From assembly GCA_003058495.1 (NCBI GenBank), contig QBVC01000029.1, positions 27,857 to 91,856 of the forward strand: a stretch of 64,000 bases of DNA, written 5' to 3'. A program made the translations under genes and the position numbers. Numbering within the stretch: position 1 is the stretch's first letter; the number at the start of each line of letters is the position of its first letter. The notes under the pieces are model-generated. The model did not search any database. It was not told the DNA's origin and saw only the letters and a list, made by a program, of their open reading frames with translations. This stretch comes from a gamma proteobacterium symbiont of Ctena orbiculata (GTDB lineage: Bacteria; Pseudomonadota; Gammaproteobacteria; Chromatiales; Chromatiaceae). Below, in pieces: positions 47,183-55,674 of this stretch.

Positions 47183-47203
47183 GTGGCCCATACGAGAGGC
47201 CAC
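47183..47203 (-). promoter_or_regulatory. Candidate thrS translational operator hairpin with anticodon-like loop
   Basis: On the minus strand GTGGCC-T-CTCGTAT-G-GGCCAC: a 6-bp stem plus a U-G pair closing a 7-nt loop CUCGUAU, 7 nt upstream of the Shine-Dalgarno. U at loop position 2 and CGU at positions 3-5 copy a tRNA-Thr(CGU) anticodon loop. In E. coli, ThrRS binds such a mimic in its own leader and blocks ribosome binding. Confidence 0.65.
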
Positions 47204-47487
47204 ATGAAAGTAAAAAAGCCGCGCCATGAGGCCGGCCCTGTGTATTTGATGGCTTAATCGGCAACTTGTGCCGCACGACACCCCCCTTCAACCGCCGCTC
47301 GATCACATGCCTGGTTTGTTGTCATGAAATCAAGGGCTTATCGGGCGATGTCCGATCCAGGCGAAGTCTATACACAGCCGCTCGACAAGTCAAAGCCGGG
47401 ATGCGAAACAGACCAGGCAGATCAATATTTCAACTCAGCTACTGGCGGTGCGGCGAACCGCACCATTTTTCTCTGCATAGTGGAAAT
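47204..47487. other. Gap upstream of thrS; contains one terminator-like hairpin
   Basis: No convincing gene was seen between the thrS leader and the end of the metal-transporter permease. GGTGCGG-CGAA-CCGCACC at 47447-47464 is followed by ATTTTT on the plus strand; as both neighbours are on the minus strand its role is unclear, perhaps a 3' stabiliser of the permease transcript. Confidence 0.4.
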
Positions 47488-48267
47488 TTACGATACTCCG
47501 GCCTCTGCAGTCGCGGGTTTCCCCCGTTGCCACCAACCACCCAGGAGCGATGCTATCGCCAGGGTGTAGACGATCATTGCCCCTGCCGGCAGATCGAATA
47601 GCGCGGCCAGCACCAATCCCAACCCATATCCCGTTGCCGCTATCAGATAGCCGAGGAAATCGGCTCCACTATCCTTCTGCCGGACAGCCAATGCGGGAAG
47701 AATGAGGGTGGCGAAGACCAGAAAGATCCCAACCAGTTGTACGGAGGCGGTGATAGCGACGGCAAACAGCAGATAAAAAAGTAGTTGCGAGCGTTTGCGC
47801 AAAGGCGAGAACCACAGTGCAAGCACGGCTACATAGAGGAGCGCTACTGGAATAATCTGCTGATAGCCGACCCAGAGTATCTGACCCACCAGCAGTTCCC
47901 TCAGCCGCTCCCCGCCATGGGGATTGGCCGCCAGCAGCAGCACGCTGCCGCTGGACGCGAGGATGAAGAGGCAACCGATCAGGGCCTCCTGGATCTCCGG
48001 CCAGCGGCTCTCGGTGAGGTGGAGCAGATAGGCCGCGAATACTGCAGCGCTGACCGCGATCAACTGAACCTGCCAGCCTCCGGGTTCCCAATCCAGGGTA
48101 TGGGCCGCCACCAGACCCATACCCGCAGTCTGTGCCACCGCCAGATCGAGAAAAATGATTCCCCGTTTCAGCACCTGCCGTCCCAGGGGAACATGGGTGG
48201 ATGCCACCACCAGTCCGGCCAGAAAGGCAGGACCCAGGATTGTGACATCAAGACCCTCCCAACTCAC
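47488..48267 (-). CDS. Metal (zinc/manganese-type) ABC transporter permease
   Basis: A 259-residue ABC-3 family permease with about eight helices. LDLAVAQTAGMGLVAAH and LVGIFLVFATLILPALAVR are typical of ZnuB/MntB-like permeases. It overlaps the upstream solute-binding protein by 4 nt. No ATPase gene lies in this operon; the divergent znuC could serve it. Substrate zinc is inferred from the Zur-linked neighbourhood. Confidence 0.85.
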   Translation of the reverse strand: MSWEGLDVTILGPAFLAGLVVASTHVPLGRQVLKRGIIFLDLAVAQTAGMGLVAAHTLDWEPGGWQVQLIAVSAAVFAAYLLHLTESRWPEIQEALIGCLFILASSGSVLLLAANPHGGERLRELLVGQILWVGYQQIIPVALLYVAVLALWFSPLRKRSQLLFYLLFAVAITASVQLVGIFLVFATLILPALAVRQKDSGADFLGYLIAATGYGLGLVLAALFDLPAGAMIVYTLAIASLLGGWWQRGKPATAEAGVS

Positions 48268-49172
48268 GGTATCACCTCGAGCAGGCGTTTCAGGGTTTCA
48301 TCGAACAGGGTAAAAAGATCGACGACACCCTCGGCGCCACCTACCGTATAGGGGAGTTCAACGGCGGGTATGCCGGTAATCTGCGACAGGCGCTTGGCTG
48401 CCCTTGGACTCTGGTAAGCGGTATAGATGATGGCGAGAGGCGGCTCCTGCTGCAGCCTTTTTTTCAGTTTGACGATATGTCCGGATGACACCGGCAAGCC
48501 GGGCTTTGGCTCCAACGATCCTACCCTGATGATCCCGAGCCAATCGAAGAAATACTCCCAATCCTGGTGATGAACGACCAAGCGCGCACCCACCAGGGGC
48601 AGCGCACGCGTTTTCCACCGCTGCAGCGCCTCCTCCCAAGTTTGGGAAAACTCATCATGACGCTTGCGATAGTAGTCGGCATTGGTTGGATCAAGGTTTG
48701 CCAGACGATCGCTCAGGGCAGTGGCGATGGTCGACAGCCTGCGCGGATCGAGATGAACGTGGGGATTGCCCGAGGCGTGGATATCCCCCATGGAGCGATC
48801 CAGGCTGTCGGGAATGCCGAGGCGCTCGATCTGATCCGCCGCCTCGAAATAACCCGGCTGCCCCCGCAGAACCTTAGGATTGCCGGCCTGGCGTTGCAGC
48901 ATCGGCAACCAGCCGATCTCCAATTCGGCACCGCTGCAGACCAGCAGGTCGGCGCGCCTCACCTTGGCAATGAGGCTCGGCCTCGCCTCGATGCGATGGG
49001 GATCCTGATAGGCGGTGGTTGCGGACACCACCTTCACCCGATCACCACCCAGGGTCTCGGCGAGGGATGCCCACTCCGGCTCGCAGGCAAAAACGTTCAA
49101 CGCGGCAAGACTCGATTTGGTCAGCCCCATTGCCAGTACCAATAGAATAATTCGATAGTTAAGCCTCATCAT
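48264..49172 (-). CDS. Zinc-type ABC transporter solute-binding protein (second, non-His-rich)
   Basis: A 302-residue periplasmic protein of the cluster A-I (ZnuA/TroA) family. A signal peptide (cleavage after SLA) is followed by LNVFACEPEWASLAETLGGDRVKV, the metal-site stretch NPHVHLDPRR, VVHHQDWEYFFDWLGI, and EPKPGLPVSSGHI. It lacks the His-rich loop of the ZnuA at 50876. The tandem MM start at 49172/49169 leaves the exact Met open. It overlaps the permease by 4 nt. Confidence 0.88.
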   Translation of the reverse strand: MMRLNYRIILLVLAMGLTKSSLAALNVFACEPEWASLAETLGGDRVKVVSATTAYQDPHRIEARPSLIAKVRRADLLVCSGAELEIGWLPMLQRQAGNPKVLRGQPGYFEAADQIERLGIPDSLDRSMGDIHASGNPHVHLDPRRLSTIATALSDRLANLDPTNADYYRKRHDEFSQTWEEALQRWKTRALPLVGARLVVHHQDWEYFFDWLGIIRVGSLEPKPGLPVSSGHIVKLKKRLQQEPPLAIIYTAYQSPRAAKRLSQITGIPAVELPYTVGGAEGVVDLFTLFDETLKRLLEVIP

Positions 49173-49179
49173 CCGACCC

Positions 49180-50379
49180 CTAGAATTTATGTGCGCCATG
49201 GGGCCCAAGGCTCATGACAAACTGCAGTGTCAGGATATCGTCCGACTCCTCGTACGAGTCATCCTTGGCATACTGCAACCTCAACCGGCTGTACTCGCTA
49301 TGGGAGTAGTCGGCCATCAAGGTGACCCGCTCCGGCGTATGGCCCTCGTCATCGAGTCCCGCCTCGGCGAGCACCTCCTCATCCGATCCCTTATTGTCCG
49401 CCTCAAGCCAGTCATAGCGAAGTCCGACACGCCAGCGGGGCATGAACTGGTAGACCGCCTGCAGATACCACCCCTTCTGTTCGCCATCGTAGCTGGTCGC
49501 CTCCGGTGCCGCCGAACCGTCATCCATAATCACATCACCATCTTCATCGCGGATGAAGTACTCGCCCTGGAGCTTGAAGTTGCGCTCGCTGGCATTACCG
49601 CGCGGTGCCCATTTCCAGACGAAATCGATGCCGCTGACCCGGCTGTCGCCGCTGAAGGTCGGCACCTCTTCCGCCTCGCCTTCATGGGCATGTCCACCTG
49701 AGGTGCGGTTTTCCACATCGGCCCGCCAATGGGAGAGACCCAGCTGCCAGGCGTGACTCACTCCAATATCGCCACCGATCTTGGCGAAGAGGGTGCTCGC
49801 GCCCTTGCCGTCATTACTGGCGCCACCGGCGGGGAAGCGTTCGCCCCGCAGCAACTCACCTCCGACCTGCAGATAGATATCGGTGGGGGCAACCCAACCG
49901 ATCTGCACGCCGTCATCGATCAGCTGTTCGCCAAACAGGCCCCGATAGATCAGGGGTGCATCGACAAAGTCCCAAGCGTGTCCATGCTGCTGATTAAGAT
50001 AGCCGATAGCGGAAAAGAAGCGGCCGGCCCTGATGCTCAGGCCATTGCCCAGTGCCTGGGTTTCGATAAATGCCTCTTCCAGCTCCACCTCCGTCTCCCC
50101 TTCGTGATCTGCAATCGCGGTGGTGAGCTTGCCGTAAAACAGGTCGTCCACGTTAGCGCTGATGGCCAGTTCATTGTGACCGAGATGCAGTCCTTCCTCG
50201 CCGCGTCCCGCTTCACCACCGAGCATGAAACCGGGCAGCTCGTATTCAGATTCATTATCGAATGCGCTGTAACGACCATCCAGAATCAGGCTGATTTCAG
50301 GATTGAAGGAATCCACCGCAATAGCGTTGGTGGTCAGAGCCAGTGACACAGCAGAGGCAAGAGAAAGCCGTAAAAACAT
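49180..50379 (-). CDS. Outer-membrane beta-barrel protein in the zinc operon
   Basis: A 399-residue exported protein: signal peptide (cleavage after AIA), alternating polar/hydrophobic strands (DGRYSAFDNESEYELPGFMLGG; RWRVGLRYDWLEADN; YSRLRLQYAKD) and a C-terminal strand, typical of a porin-like barrel. A His/acidic loop (SGGHAHEGEAEE) near residue 225 may bind metal. It ends 8 nt before the binding-protein start, so it is cotranscribed with the zinc uptake genes and is probably an outer-membrane zinc channel (inference). Confidence 0.82.
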   Translation of the reverse strand: MFLRLSLASAVSLALTTNAIAVDSFNPEISLILDGRYSAFDNESEYELPGFMLGGEAGRGEEGLHLGHNELAISANVDDLFYGKLTTAIADHEGETEVELEEAFIETQALGNGLSIRAGRFFSAIGYLNQQHGHAWDFVDAPLIYRGLFGEQLIDDGVQIGWVAPTDIYLQVGGELLRGERFPAGGASNDGKGASTLFAKIGGDIGVSHAWQLGLSHWRADVENRTSGGHAHEGEAEEVPTFSGDSRVSGIDFVWKWAPRGNASERNFKLQGEYFIRDEDGDVIMDDGSAAPEATSYDGEQKGWYLQAVYQFMPRWRVGLRYDWLEADNKGSDEEVLAEAGLDDEGHTPERVTLMADYSHSEYSRLRLQYAKDDSYEESDDILTLQFVMSLGPHGAHKF

Positions 50380-50456
50380 GATGATTCTCCAACAGAGAGT
50401 GGAGCGTGCATAGGCGCACCCTCCCTTAATGAAACAGATTGTGTTTTATCTCTGAG

Positions 50457-50729
50457 TCAGATGGAGAATGGCGGGGCCCGGCTAGAATAGTGGCTTTTCG
50501 ACCCCTCAATGAAAACCGACGCCGATTGGGAAGGGATGGGGAGGTAATCCCGATTGAGGCTGAGGAATTGGGATAGGGAGACAACACCCTGGCCTTGGGC
50601 ATGTCCCAGCAGACAGATCTCGCAGACCTCATCATGATCGGCATCATGGTGATGATAGCGGTGATCTATCCACGCGCCCTGTGCCATGAGAAAGCAGAGG
50701 ACAAGCAGTGTGCTTGGAACCCTTCTCAT
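50457..50729 (-). CDS. Small exported His-rich protein (DUF2946-like)
   Basis: A 90-residue protein with a short signal-like N-terminus (STLLVLCFLMAQGAW), followed by a dense metal-binding-type segment HRYHHHDADHDEVCEICLLGHA. The histidine/aspartate run plus CEIC resembles DUF2946-type small proteins near metal transporters. It is the first gene after the Zur box on the minus side, 77 nt ahead of the outer-membrane gene. Possible periplasmic zinc binder; function unproven. Confidence 0.7.
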   Translation of the reverse strand: MRRVPSTLLVLCFLMAQGAWIDHRYHHHDADHDEVCEICLLGHAQGQGVVSLSQFLSLNRDYLPIPSQSASVFIEGSKSHYSSRAPPFSI

Positions 50730-50808
50730 CTCGACTTTCGATACCCTGGCTGTTGACCCTGTATTGATTGCACGGCCTTGATTTCAACGCTGATCGCGAA
50801 CCGACAAC

Positions 50809-50830
50809 AAATGTTATAATATAACGTAAC
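50809..50830. promoter_or_regulatory. Zur box between the two divergent zinc operons
   Basis: The core GTTATAATATAAC (50813-50825) is a perfect 13-bp palindrome in an AAATGTTATA...TATAACGT context, matching the known Zur consensus of Gammaproteobacteria. It lies 46 nt before the znuA start and 80 nt before the minus-strand small protein, so one site could control both operons. zur itself is in the plus-strand operon. Confidence 0.85.
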
Positions 50831-50875
50831 ATACAGGAACAGATCTCATCAATCCAGGACAGCCTACGCTTGATC

Positions 50876-51829
50876 ATGAGGAAATCGCGGTTATATCTCG
50901 TAGTGGCGCTGCTGCTTCTCAGCCCTCCAGGCACCAGCTTGGGGGCGCTGAATGTGGTGGTCAGCCTAAAACCGATCCATTCCCTGGTGGCGGCACTGAT
51001 GCAGGGCGTGGCGGAACCGAAGCTGTTACTGACCGACGCACAGTCCCCACACAGCATGACCCTCAGGCCGTCACAGATGCGGATGCTGAACGATGCGGAT
51101 CTGATCGTCTGGATCGGACCTGCCTTGGAGTCTTCTCTCGCCCAAATCCTAAAGCCCGATCGATACCGGGGGGAGCTGGTCAGCCTGATCCATACACCGA
51201 ATCTGCATCTGCTGCCGATTCGCGAGCACGAGGGTTGGCGCTCCCATGGAGAGGCCCATCACCATCACCATGCCCACCCGGATCCTGACTCCGATACGCC
51301 GATCCACGACACGCACATCTGGCTCTCCCCGGAGAATGCAGCCCGGATGGTTCGCTACCTGACCCGGATAGTGATAGGGCTGGATCAGTCCCATCGCGAG
51401 CAATACACGCAAAACAGCCAGGCCCTTTTGGCCCGTCTGCAGACCCTCGAAGGGCAGATCCGCGCCGAACTCGAGGCGGTGAAGAACAGACCCTACGTGG
51501 TGTTTCACGACGCCTACCAGTATTTCGAAGCACACTACGGACTGAACGCGGTGGGCAGTGTCAATATCGACCCGGACCGTCTCTCAGGCCCCCGGCATAT
51601 CCATCGCCTGCAAGAGACCATTCGTCGCACCAATGCCCGCTGCCTCTTCAGCGAACCCCAATTCGAACCGAAACTTGTCCGCACCCTGGTGGATGAGCTC
51701 GGACTGGGGAGCGGTGAGCTGGATCCATTGGGCAAACAGCTGGCAGCCGGGCCCGACAGCTACTTCAGTCTGATGAAGGGGCTCACCGACAACCTGATCG
51801 GATGCCTCTCCAGGGGGATGAATCGGTGA
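50876..51829 (+). CDS. znuA: Zinc ABC transporter solute-binding protein ZnuA
   Basis: A 317-residue periplasmic zinc-binding protein. Signal peptide (cleavage after TSLG), LNVVVSLKPIHSLVAALMQGV, SPHSMTLRPSQMRML with the first zinc histidine, a His-rich loop (HGEAHHHHHAHPDPDSDT), HDTHIWLSPENA, and VFHDAYQYFEAHYGL. ATG 50876 is preferred over TTG 50870. It is first in znuA-zur-znuC-znuB, all overlapping. Confidence 0.95.
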   Translation: MRKSRLYLVVALLLLSPPGTSLGALNVVVSLKPIHSLVAALMQGVAEPKLLLTDAQSPHSMTLRPSQMRMLNDADLIVWIGPALESSLAQILKPDRYRGELVSLIHTPNLHLLPIREHEGWRSHGEAHHHHHAHPDPDSDTPIHDTHIWLSPENAARMVRYLTRIVIGLDQSHREQYTQNSQALLARLQTLEGQIRAELEAVKNRPYVVFHDAYQYFEAHYGLNAVGSVNIDPDRLSGPRHIHRLQETIRRTNARCLFSEPQFEPKLVRTLVDELGLGSGELDPLGKQLAAGPDSYFSLMKGLTDNLIGCLSRGMNR

Positions 51830-52335
51830 AATCGAACAAACATCCGAACAATTTTCCCAGCGCCGATCATGATCACCAGCGCTGTGTGGATAGTGCCCTG
51901 GGCAAGGCCGAGAGCTACTGCACTGCCCGGGGTGTGCGCCTGACCAAGCTGCGCCACCGGGTATTGGAACTGATCTGGGCCAACCATCGACCGGTCGGGG
52001 CCTACGACCTGCTGCAGCAGCTGACCCTGGAAGGACACAAGGCGTCACCACCCACGATCTACCGATCACTCGACTTCCTCCTCGACAACGGCCTCATTCA
52101 CCGCATCAACTCGCTCAATGCCTACGTCGGCTGCGACCATCCGGGACTCGATCATGCGGCACAGTTCTTCATCTGCGGCGCCTGCGGCCAGGCCGCCGAA
52201 CTGGAGGATACCAAGATAGATTCGGCAATCAGCGGGCATGCGAGACGCATCGGTTTTTGCATCGAGGGAAAAACCATCGAGATCAGCGGCACCTGCGCCA
52301 ACTGTCAACAACAACAGCGCGATCGACAGGGATGA
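51826..52335 (+). CDS. zur: Zinc uptake regulator Zur (Fur family)
   Basis: Zinc-sensing repressor of zinc uptake. The 169-residue protein has a winged helix (about residues 30-90; [28 protein letters not shown]), [22 protein letters not shown] with a CxxC structural zinc site, and a second CANC near the C-terminus. The start is GTG 51826, overlapping the znuA stop (GTGA) with GGGGG upstream. It overlaps znuC by ATGA. The adjacent Zur box implies autoregulation. Confidence 0.94.
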   Translation: MKSNKHPNNFPSADHDHQRCVDSALGKAESYCTARGVRLTKLRHRVLELIWANHRPVGAYDLLQQLTLEGHKASPPTIYRSLDFLLDNGLIHRINSLNAYVGCDHPGLDHAAQFFICGACGQAAELEDTKIDSAISGHARRIGFCIEGKTIEISGTCANCQQQQRDRQG

Positions 52336-53102
52336 ACCGGAAGATGACCCCACTGCTTGAAGCCAGGGAGATCAGTATCAGACTGCAGGGACGTCAGCTC
52401 CTCGAGCGGGTCAGCCTGAAGGTGGACCAGGGAGAGATCGTCACCCTGATCGGACCCAACGGGGCGGGCAAGACCACCCTGGTGCGGATCATCCTCGGCC
52501 TGCTGAAGGCCGATCAGGGAGAGGTTGTTCTGCAGCCGGGAGTGCGCATCGGCTATATGCCGCAACAGCTCGCCCTGTCTGAAAACATGCCTTTGCGGGT
52601 GGAGCGCTTTTTGTCCCTGGGCGCAGGCAGGTCCGACAGCGATGTTGCAACTATCGTCGATGAGCTGCTCATCGGCAAGCTGCTGCGGCAGCCGATGCAG
52701 CGCCTCTCCGGCGGTGAGCGCCAGCGGGTCCTGCTGGCCCGGGCGCTGATGCGGCGACCCGAGCTTTTGGTCCTCGACGAGCCGGTACAGGGTGTGGACG
52801 TGACCGGCCAGGCGGCCCTCTACTCGTTGATCACCGAGATACGTGAACGTTTCGGATGCGGGGTACTGATGATCTCCCACGATCTCCATCTGGTGATGGC
52901 CACCACGGATCAGGTGCTCTGCCTGAATCAGCACGTCTGCTGCTCAGGGCACCCCGAGAGTGTCAGCCAGCACCCCGCCTATCTCGAGCTGTTCGGGGCG
53001 CCCGCCAGCGCCAGGCTGGCGGTCTACACCCACCATCACGACCATACCCACGACATCCACGGCGATGTGGAAGCGGAGTCTGAGGAGCACTCCCATGGAT
53101 GA
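52332..53102 (+). CDS. znuC: Zinc ABC transporter ATPase ZnuC
   Basis: A 256-residue ATPase: Walker [10 protein letters not shown], signature LSGGERQRV, Walker [10 protein letters not shown]-loop SHDLH. The C-terminus carries a His-rich tail ([13 protein letters not shown]), common in ZnuC. It starts within the zur stop and overlaps znuB by 8 nt. As the only ATPase nearby it may also power the second permease at 47488-48267. Confidence 0.95.
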   Translation: MNRKMTPLLEAREISIRLQGRQLLERVSLKVDQGEIVTLIGPNGAGKTTLVRIILGLLKADQGEVVLQPGVRIGYMPQQLALSENMPLRVERFLSLGAGRSDSDVATIVDELLIGKLLRQPMQRLSGGERQRVLLARALMRRPELLVLDEPVQGVDVTGQAALYSLITEIRERFGCGVLMISHDLHLVMATTDQVLCLNQHVCCSGHPESVSQHPAYLELFGAPASARLAVYTHHHDHTHDIHGDVEAESEEHSHG

Positions 53103-53886
53103 CTTTCTGCTGCGGGCGCTGATCGCCGGCCTGGGGGTCGCACTGGTGGCGGGACCCCTGGGGGTGTTCGTGGTGTGGCGGCGCATGGCCTATTTCGGCG
53201 ACACCCTCGCCCACTCCGCCCTGCTCGGGGTCGCCCTCGGTTTTCTCCTCGGCATCAACCTCAATCTCTCGGTGATCCTGCTGGGCATCCTGCTGGCGCT
53301 GCTGCTTGTCGCCATGGGCGGCAACCGCCAGCTGTCGCAAGACACCCAACTCGGCATCCTGGCCCACAGCGCGCTCTCCCTGGGTCTGGTGGTGATGGCG
53401 TTTCAGACCTCGATCAGGGTCGATCTGATGGGCTATCTGTTCGGCGATATCCTGGCGGTCACCGCCAGCGACCTGCTGTGGGTCTGGGGTGGCGGTCTCT
53501 GCGTGCTGCTGGCCCTGGGCCTGTTCTGGCGACCCCTCCTCTCGCTGACGGTGCATGAAGAGCTGGCCCAGGTCGAAGGCGTGCCGGTGGCCAGGATGCG
53601 GCTGCTCTTCATGCTCCTCATCGCCCTGGTGATCGCGGTCTCGATGAAGATCGTCGGGGTGCTGCTGATCACCTCCATGATGATCATTCCGGCCGCGGCG
53701 GCGAGGCGCTTCAGCCGCAGCCCGGAACAGATGGCGCTGATCGCAGCCGCCATCGGCGCCATCGCGGTGGCATTGGGACTGGCCGGTTCCTGGCACTGGG
53801 ACACCCCCGCCGGACCCTCGGTGGTGGTCGCGGCGGCGCTGCTATTCGCTGCAACACAGCTCGGTGGCAAAACTGGATATCCATGA
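53095..53886 (+). CDS. znuB: Zinc ABC transporter permease ZnuB
   Basis: A 263-residue ABC-3 permease with about eight helices. [22 protein letters not shown] and [21 protein letters not shown] are diagnostic. ATG 53095 starts at the conserved MDDFLLRAL; longer frames lie inside znuC. It is last in the znu operon; a 110-bp structured repeat follows. Confidence 0.95.
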   Translation: MDDFLLRALIAGLGVALVAGPLGVFVVWRRMAYFGDTLAHSALLGVALGFLLGINLNLSVILLGILLALLLVAMGGNRQLSQDTQLGILAHSALSLGLVVMAFQTSIRVDLMGYLFGDILAVTASDLLWVWGGGLCVLLALGLFWRPLLSLTVHEELAQVEGVPVARMRLLFMLLIALVIAVSMKIVGVLLITSMMIIPAAAARRFSRSPEQMALIAAAIGAIAVALGLAGSWHWDTPAGPSVVVAAALLFAATQLGGKTGYP

Positions 53887-53934
53887 TCCTTCACTGAACT
53901 ACTGATTTGCTGACTATTTAACAGTACCACTCGA

Positions 53935-54044
53935 GTCATTGCGACGTTAGCCGTATAGGAAAGTGTCGGCCGCAGGGATGCGGCCGTCAAGCGCCCAGGG
54001 ATGGGTTTACAGCGTCTTTCCTATACGGCTAACGTCGCAATGAC
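53935..54044 (+). repeat. Structured element A: 29-bp perfect stem enclosing two AGGGAT-loop hairpins
   Basis: Arms 53935-53963 and 54016-54044 are perfectly complementary over 29 bp. Inside, on the plus strand, are GGCCGC-AGGGAT-GCGGCC and CCC-AGGGAT-GGG. The RNA would be a long closing stem with a two-hairpin junction. Loops with C and G flanks match CARGGAUG of the CsrA consensus and resemble the TwoAYGGAY RNA motif, except for G at the second loop position. It lies between convergent znuB and the gene at 54076. Confidence 0.8.
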
Positions 54045-54075
54045 GATCTCAGAAATTGAACCAACACCAACGACT

Positions 54076-55242
54076 CTAATCGGCTGGCCAATAATCGGTC
54101 CCGATCCCATCCCCCAGATCGGCCTCGATGAGGCGGCGTCTCACCTCCAGCAACCTCTCCAACAGCGCCGGCTCTGCCACACCATAGGCCTCCGCGTTGG
54201 GCACCCGTTTCACCACCACCCCCAGCAGCTCGGTGATGGCGTTGCCGATGGAGTTCTGACTGATGGTTACGATCAGCTTGCCCGCCTCGTTGCGATAGAT
54301 GAGCTGCTTGAAGGCGGGCTGCCAGCGAATCGCATTGGCGTACTTGGCGTCGATGATGCACTGATCCCTGACCCGCTTCGCGGTGGCGAGAAAGTCGTTG
54401 TTGAAGAGGAGCACGCTCTCCACCTGATCCGGGTAGTAGACATCCTTCGGCATCGGCGCGTTGCGGGTGGAGACCTGACTGAAGAAGGTTCGATAGAAAT
54501 CGATAAAGCCCTCGAGAATGGCATCGTACTCATGCCAGAAACGGATATTCTTCAATGCCTCCACGCCGCCCCTTATCTCCCAGCAGGGCAGTCCCTGAGG
54601 GTAACCGGTCAGCTGGATATTCGACTCATCCGAACTTATCGGTTTCAACACCTTCAGTTCCAATGCGCGGTCGAAGAACTGCCGATAGACATCCCGCATA
54701 TAGGACTGGAAGAGGCTGTGCTGCCCCCCGTCGGTGAGGTTGGGATTGTCGCTATCCGCCAGCTTCGCCGCCCTCAGCTGCGCCATGGGAAACACCATGA
54801 AGTGGTTGTGCAGCATGCGGATGCTCGGCACCCCGGGGGAGCTCAACGGCCAGGTGGCATCCAGGCTCGCCTCCCCCGCCAGGATCAGGTGGCTGGCCGG
54901 ATCGGGATAGAGCTCGTCCATGTAGCCGATGATGATCTGGTTCATGCGGTTCCAGACATGGCGGACGTCTTCCGGCACCTGGGTCCGCCGCACCGGCCGG
55001 CCGAGGGGGTCGAGGATCACCCGGGAGGTGTTGTAGATGATTGAGGTATCGAACTCGTTGCTGTGGCCCAGGGCCTTGCGATAGAGGAGCAGGTGCTCCG
55101 GGTTGATCAGCAGGCCGTTGTTGTGGATCAGGTCATTGAGGTTTTCCGTGCTGTTGAAAAACTCGTTGGGTTTCATCCCCTCCGGCACGTCCAGCGGGAT
55201 GGGACGGAAGGGATTGATGATCTCGCGGGGTCCGTACTCCAT
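54076..55242 (-). CDS. Conserved-looking protein of unknown function
   Basis: A 388-residue soluble protein without signal peptide or membrane segment and with normal codon usage. No family was recognised. Features: an N-terminal Pro-rich start (INPFRPIPLDVPEG), LLINPEHLLLYRKALGHSNEFDTSIIYNTSRV, a HNHFMVFPMAQLRAAKLA segment with two histidines, a DVYYPDQVESVLLFNNDFL middle and a charged C-terminal helix. HNHFMVFP is reminiscent of HIT-type HxH motifs, but too little to assign. It is a single gene bracketed by elements A and B, with B in its likely leader. Confidence 0.8.
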   Translation of the reverse strand: MEYGPREIINPFRPIPLDVPEGMKPNEFFNSTENLNDLIHNNGLLINPEHLLLYRKALGHSNEFDTSIIYNTSRVILDPLGRPVRRTQVPEDVRHVWNRMNQIIIGYMDELYPDPASHLILAGEASLDATWPLSSPGVPSIRMLHNHFMVFPMAQLRAAKLADSDNPNLTDGGQHSLFQSYMRDVYRQFFDRALELKVLKPISSDESNIQLTGYPQGLPCWEIRGGVEALKNIRFWHEYDAILEGFIDFYRTFFSQVSTRNAPMPKDVYYPDQVESVLLFNNDFLATAKRVRDQCIIDAKYANAIRWQPAFKQLIYRNEAGKLIVTISQNSIGNAITELLGVVVKRVPNAEAYGVAEPALLERLLEVRRRLIEADLGDGIGTDYWPAD

Positions 55243-55499
55243 CTAAAAAGCCTCCTGGTGAAGAACTGCATAACGATTCCCTAATGCAACCGTTGTGCGT
55301 TACCCTAAACAGCAGACTCGATGAAAACAAGATCATAGAAAATCTTATGGGTCTATTGAGTGAGTTTGCGAAGAATAGATAAGCATTCGTTTTTTAAATG
55401 TGGCTCGTCTATGCTGGATTGCAGATGATGTTCTCTAACCCTGGTCGCTGGAAACCAAGTAGTATCCGTTCAGAAACAACAAGTACTATTCTGCACCTC

Positions 55500-55605
55500 G
55501 GCGCCTGACGGTTATCTTTCTCCGACGCCCCGACAGCACATCCCTGTGCTGACGGGGCTTACGCGGCATCCCTGCCGCTACTGCGAAAGACAACCGTCAG
55601 GCGCC
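55500..55605 (-). repeat. Structured element B: closing stem with two AGGGAT-loop hairpins
   Basis: Arms 55500-55520 and 55585-55605 pair with one mismatch over 21 bp. On the minus strand they enclose GCGGC-AGGGAT-GCCGC and GCAC-AGGGAT-GTGC (the latter extended by CCCCG/CGGGG flanks). ACAGGGATGT matches ACARGGAUGU of the CsrA consensus at every position. The architecture is the same as element A with different arms. It occupies part of the 55243-55674 gap, upstream of both flanking genes. The rest of that gap is AT-rich, with no gene. Confidence 0.8.
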
Positions 55606-55674
55606 ACCGACTATCATGTGTTTTTTTTAAATAGACTCTTGATAATTACCAATCATTGAGGTCGAAAGAGAAGC

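Noticed and set aside
47266..47601. Short plus-strand open frames upstream of thrS
   Set aside because: They have no ribosome-binding site, low coding character and overlap the permease gene end.
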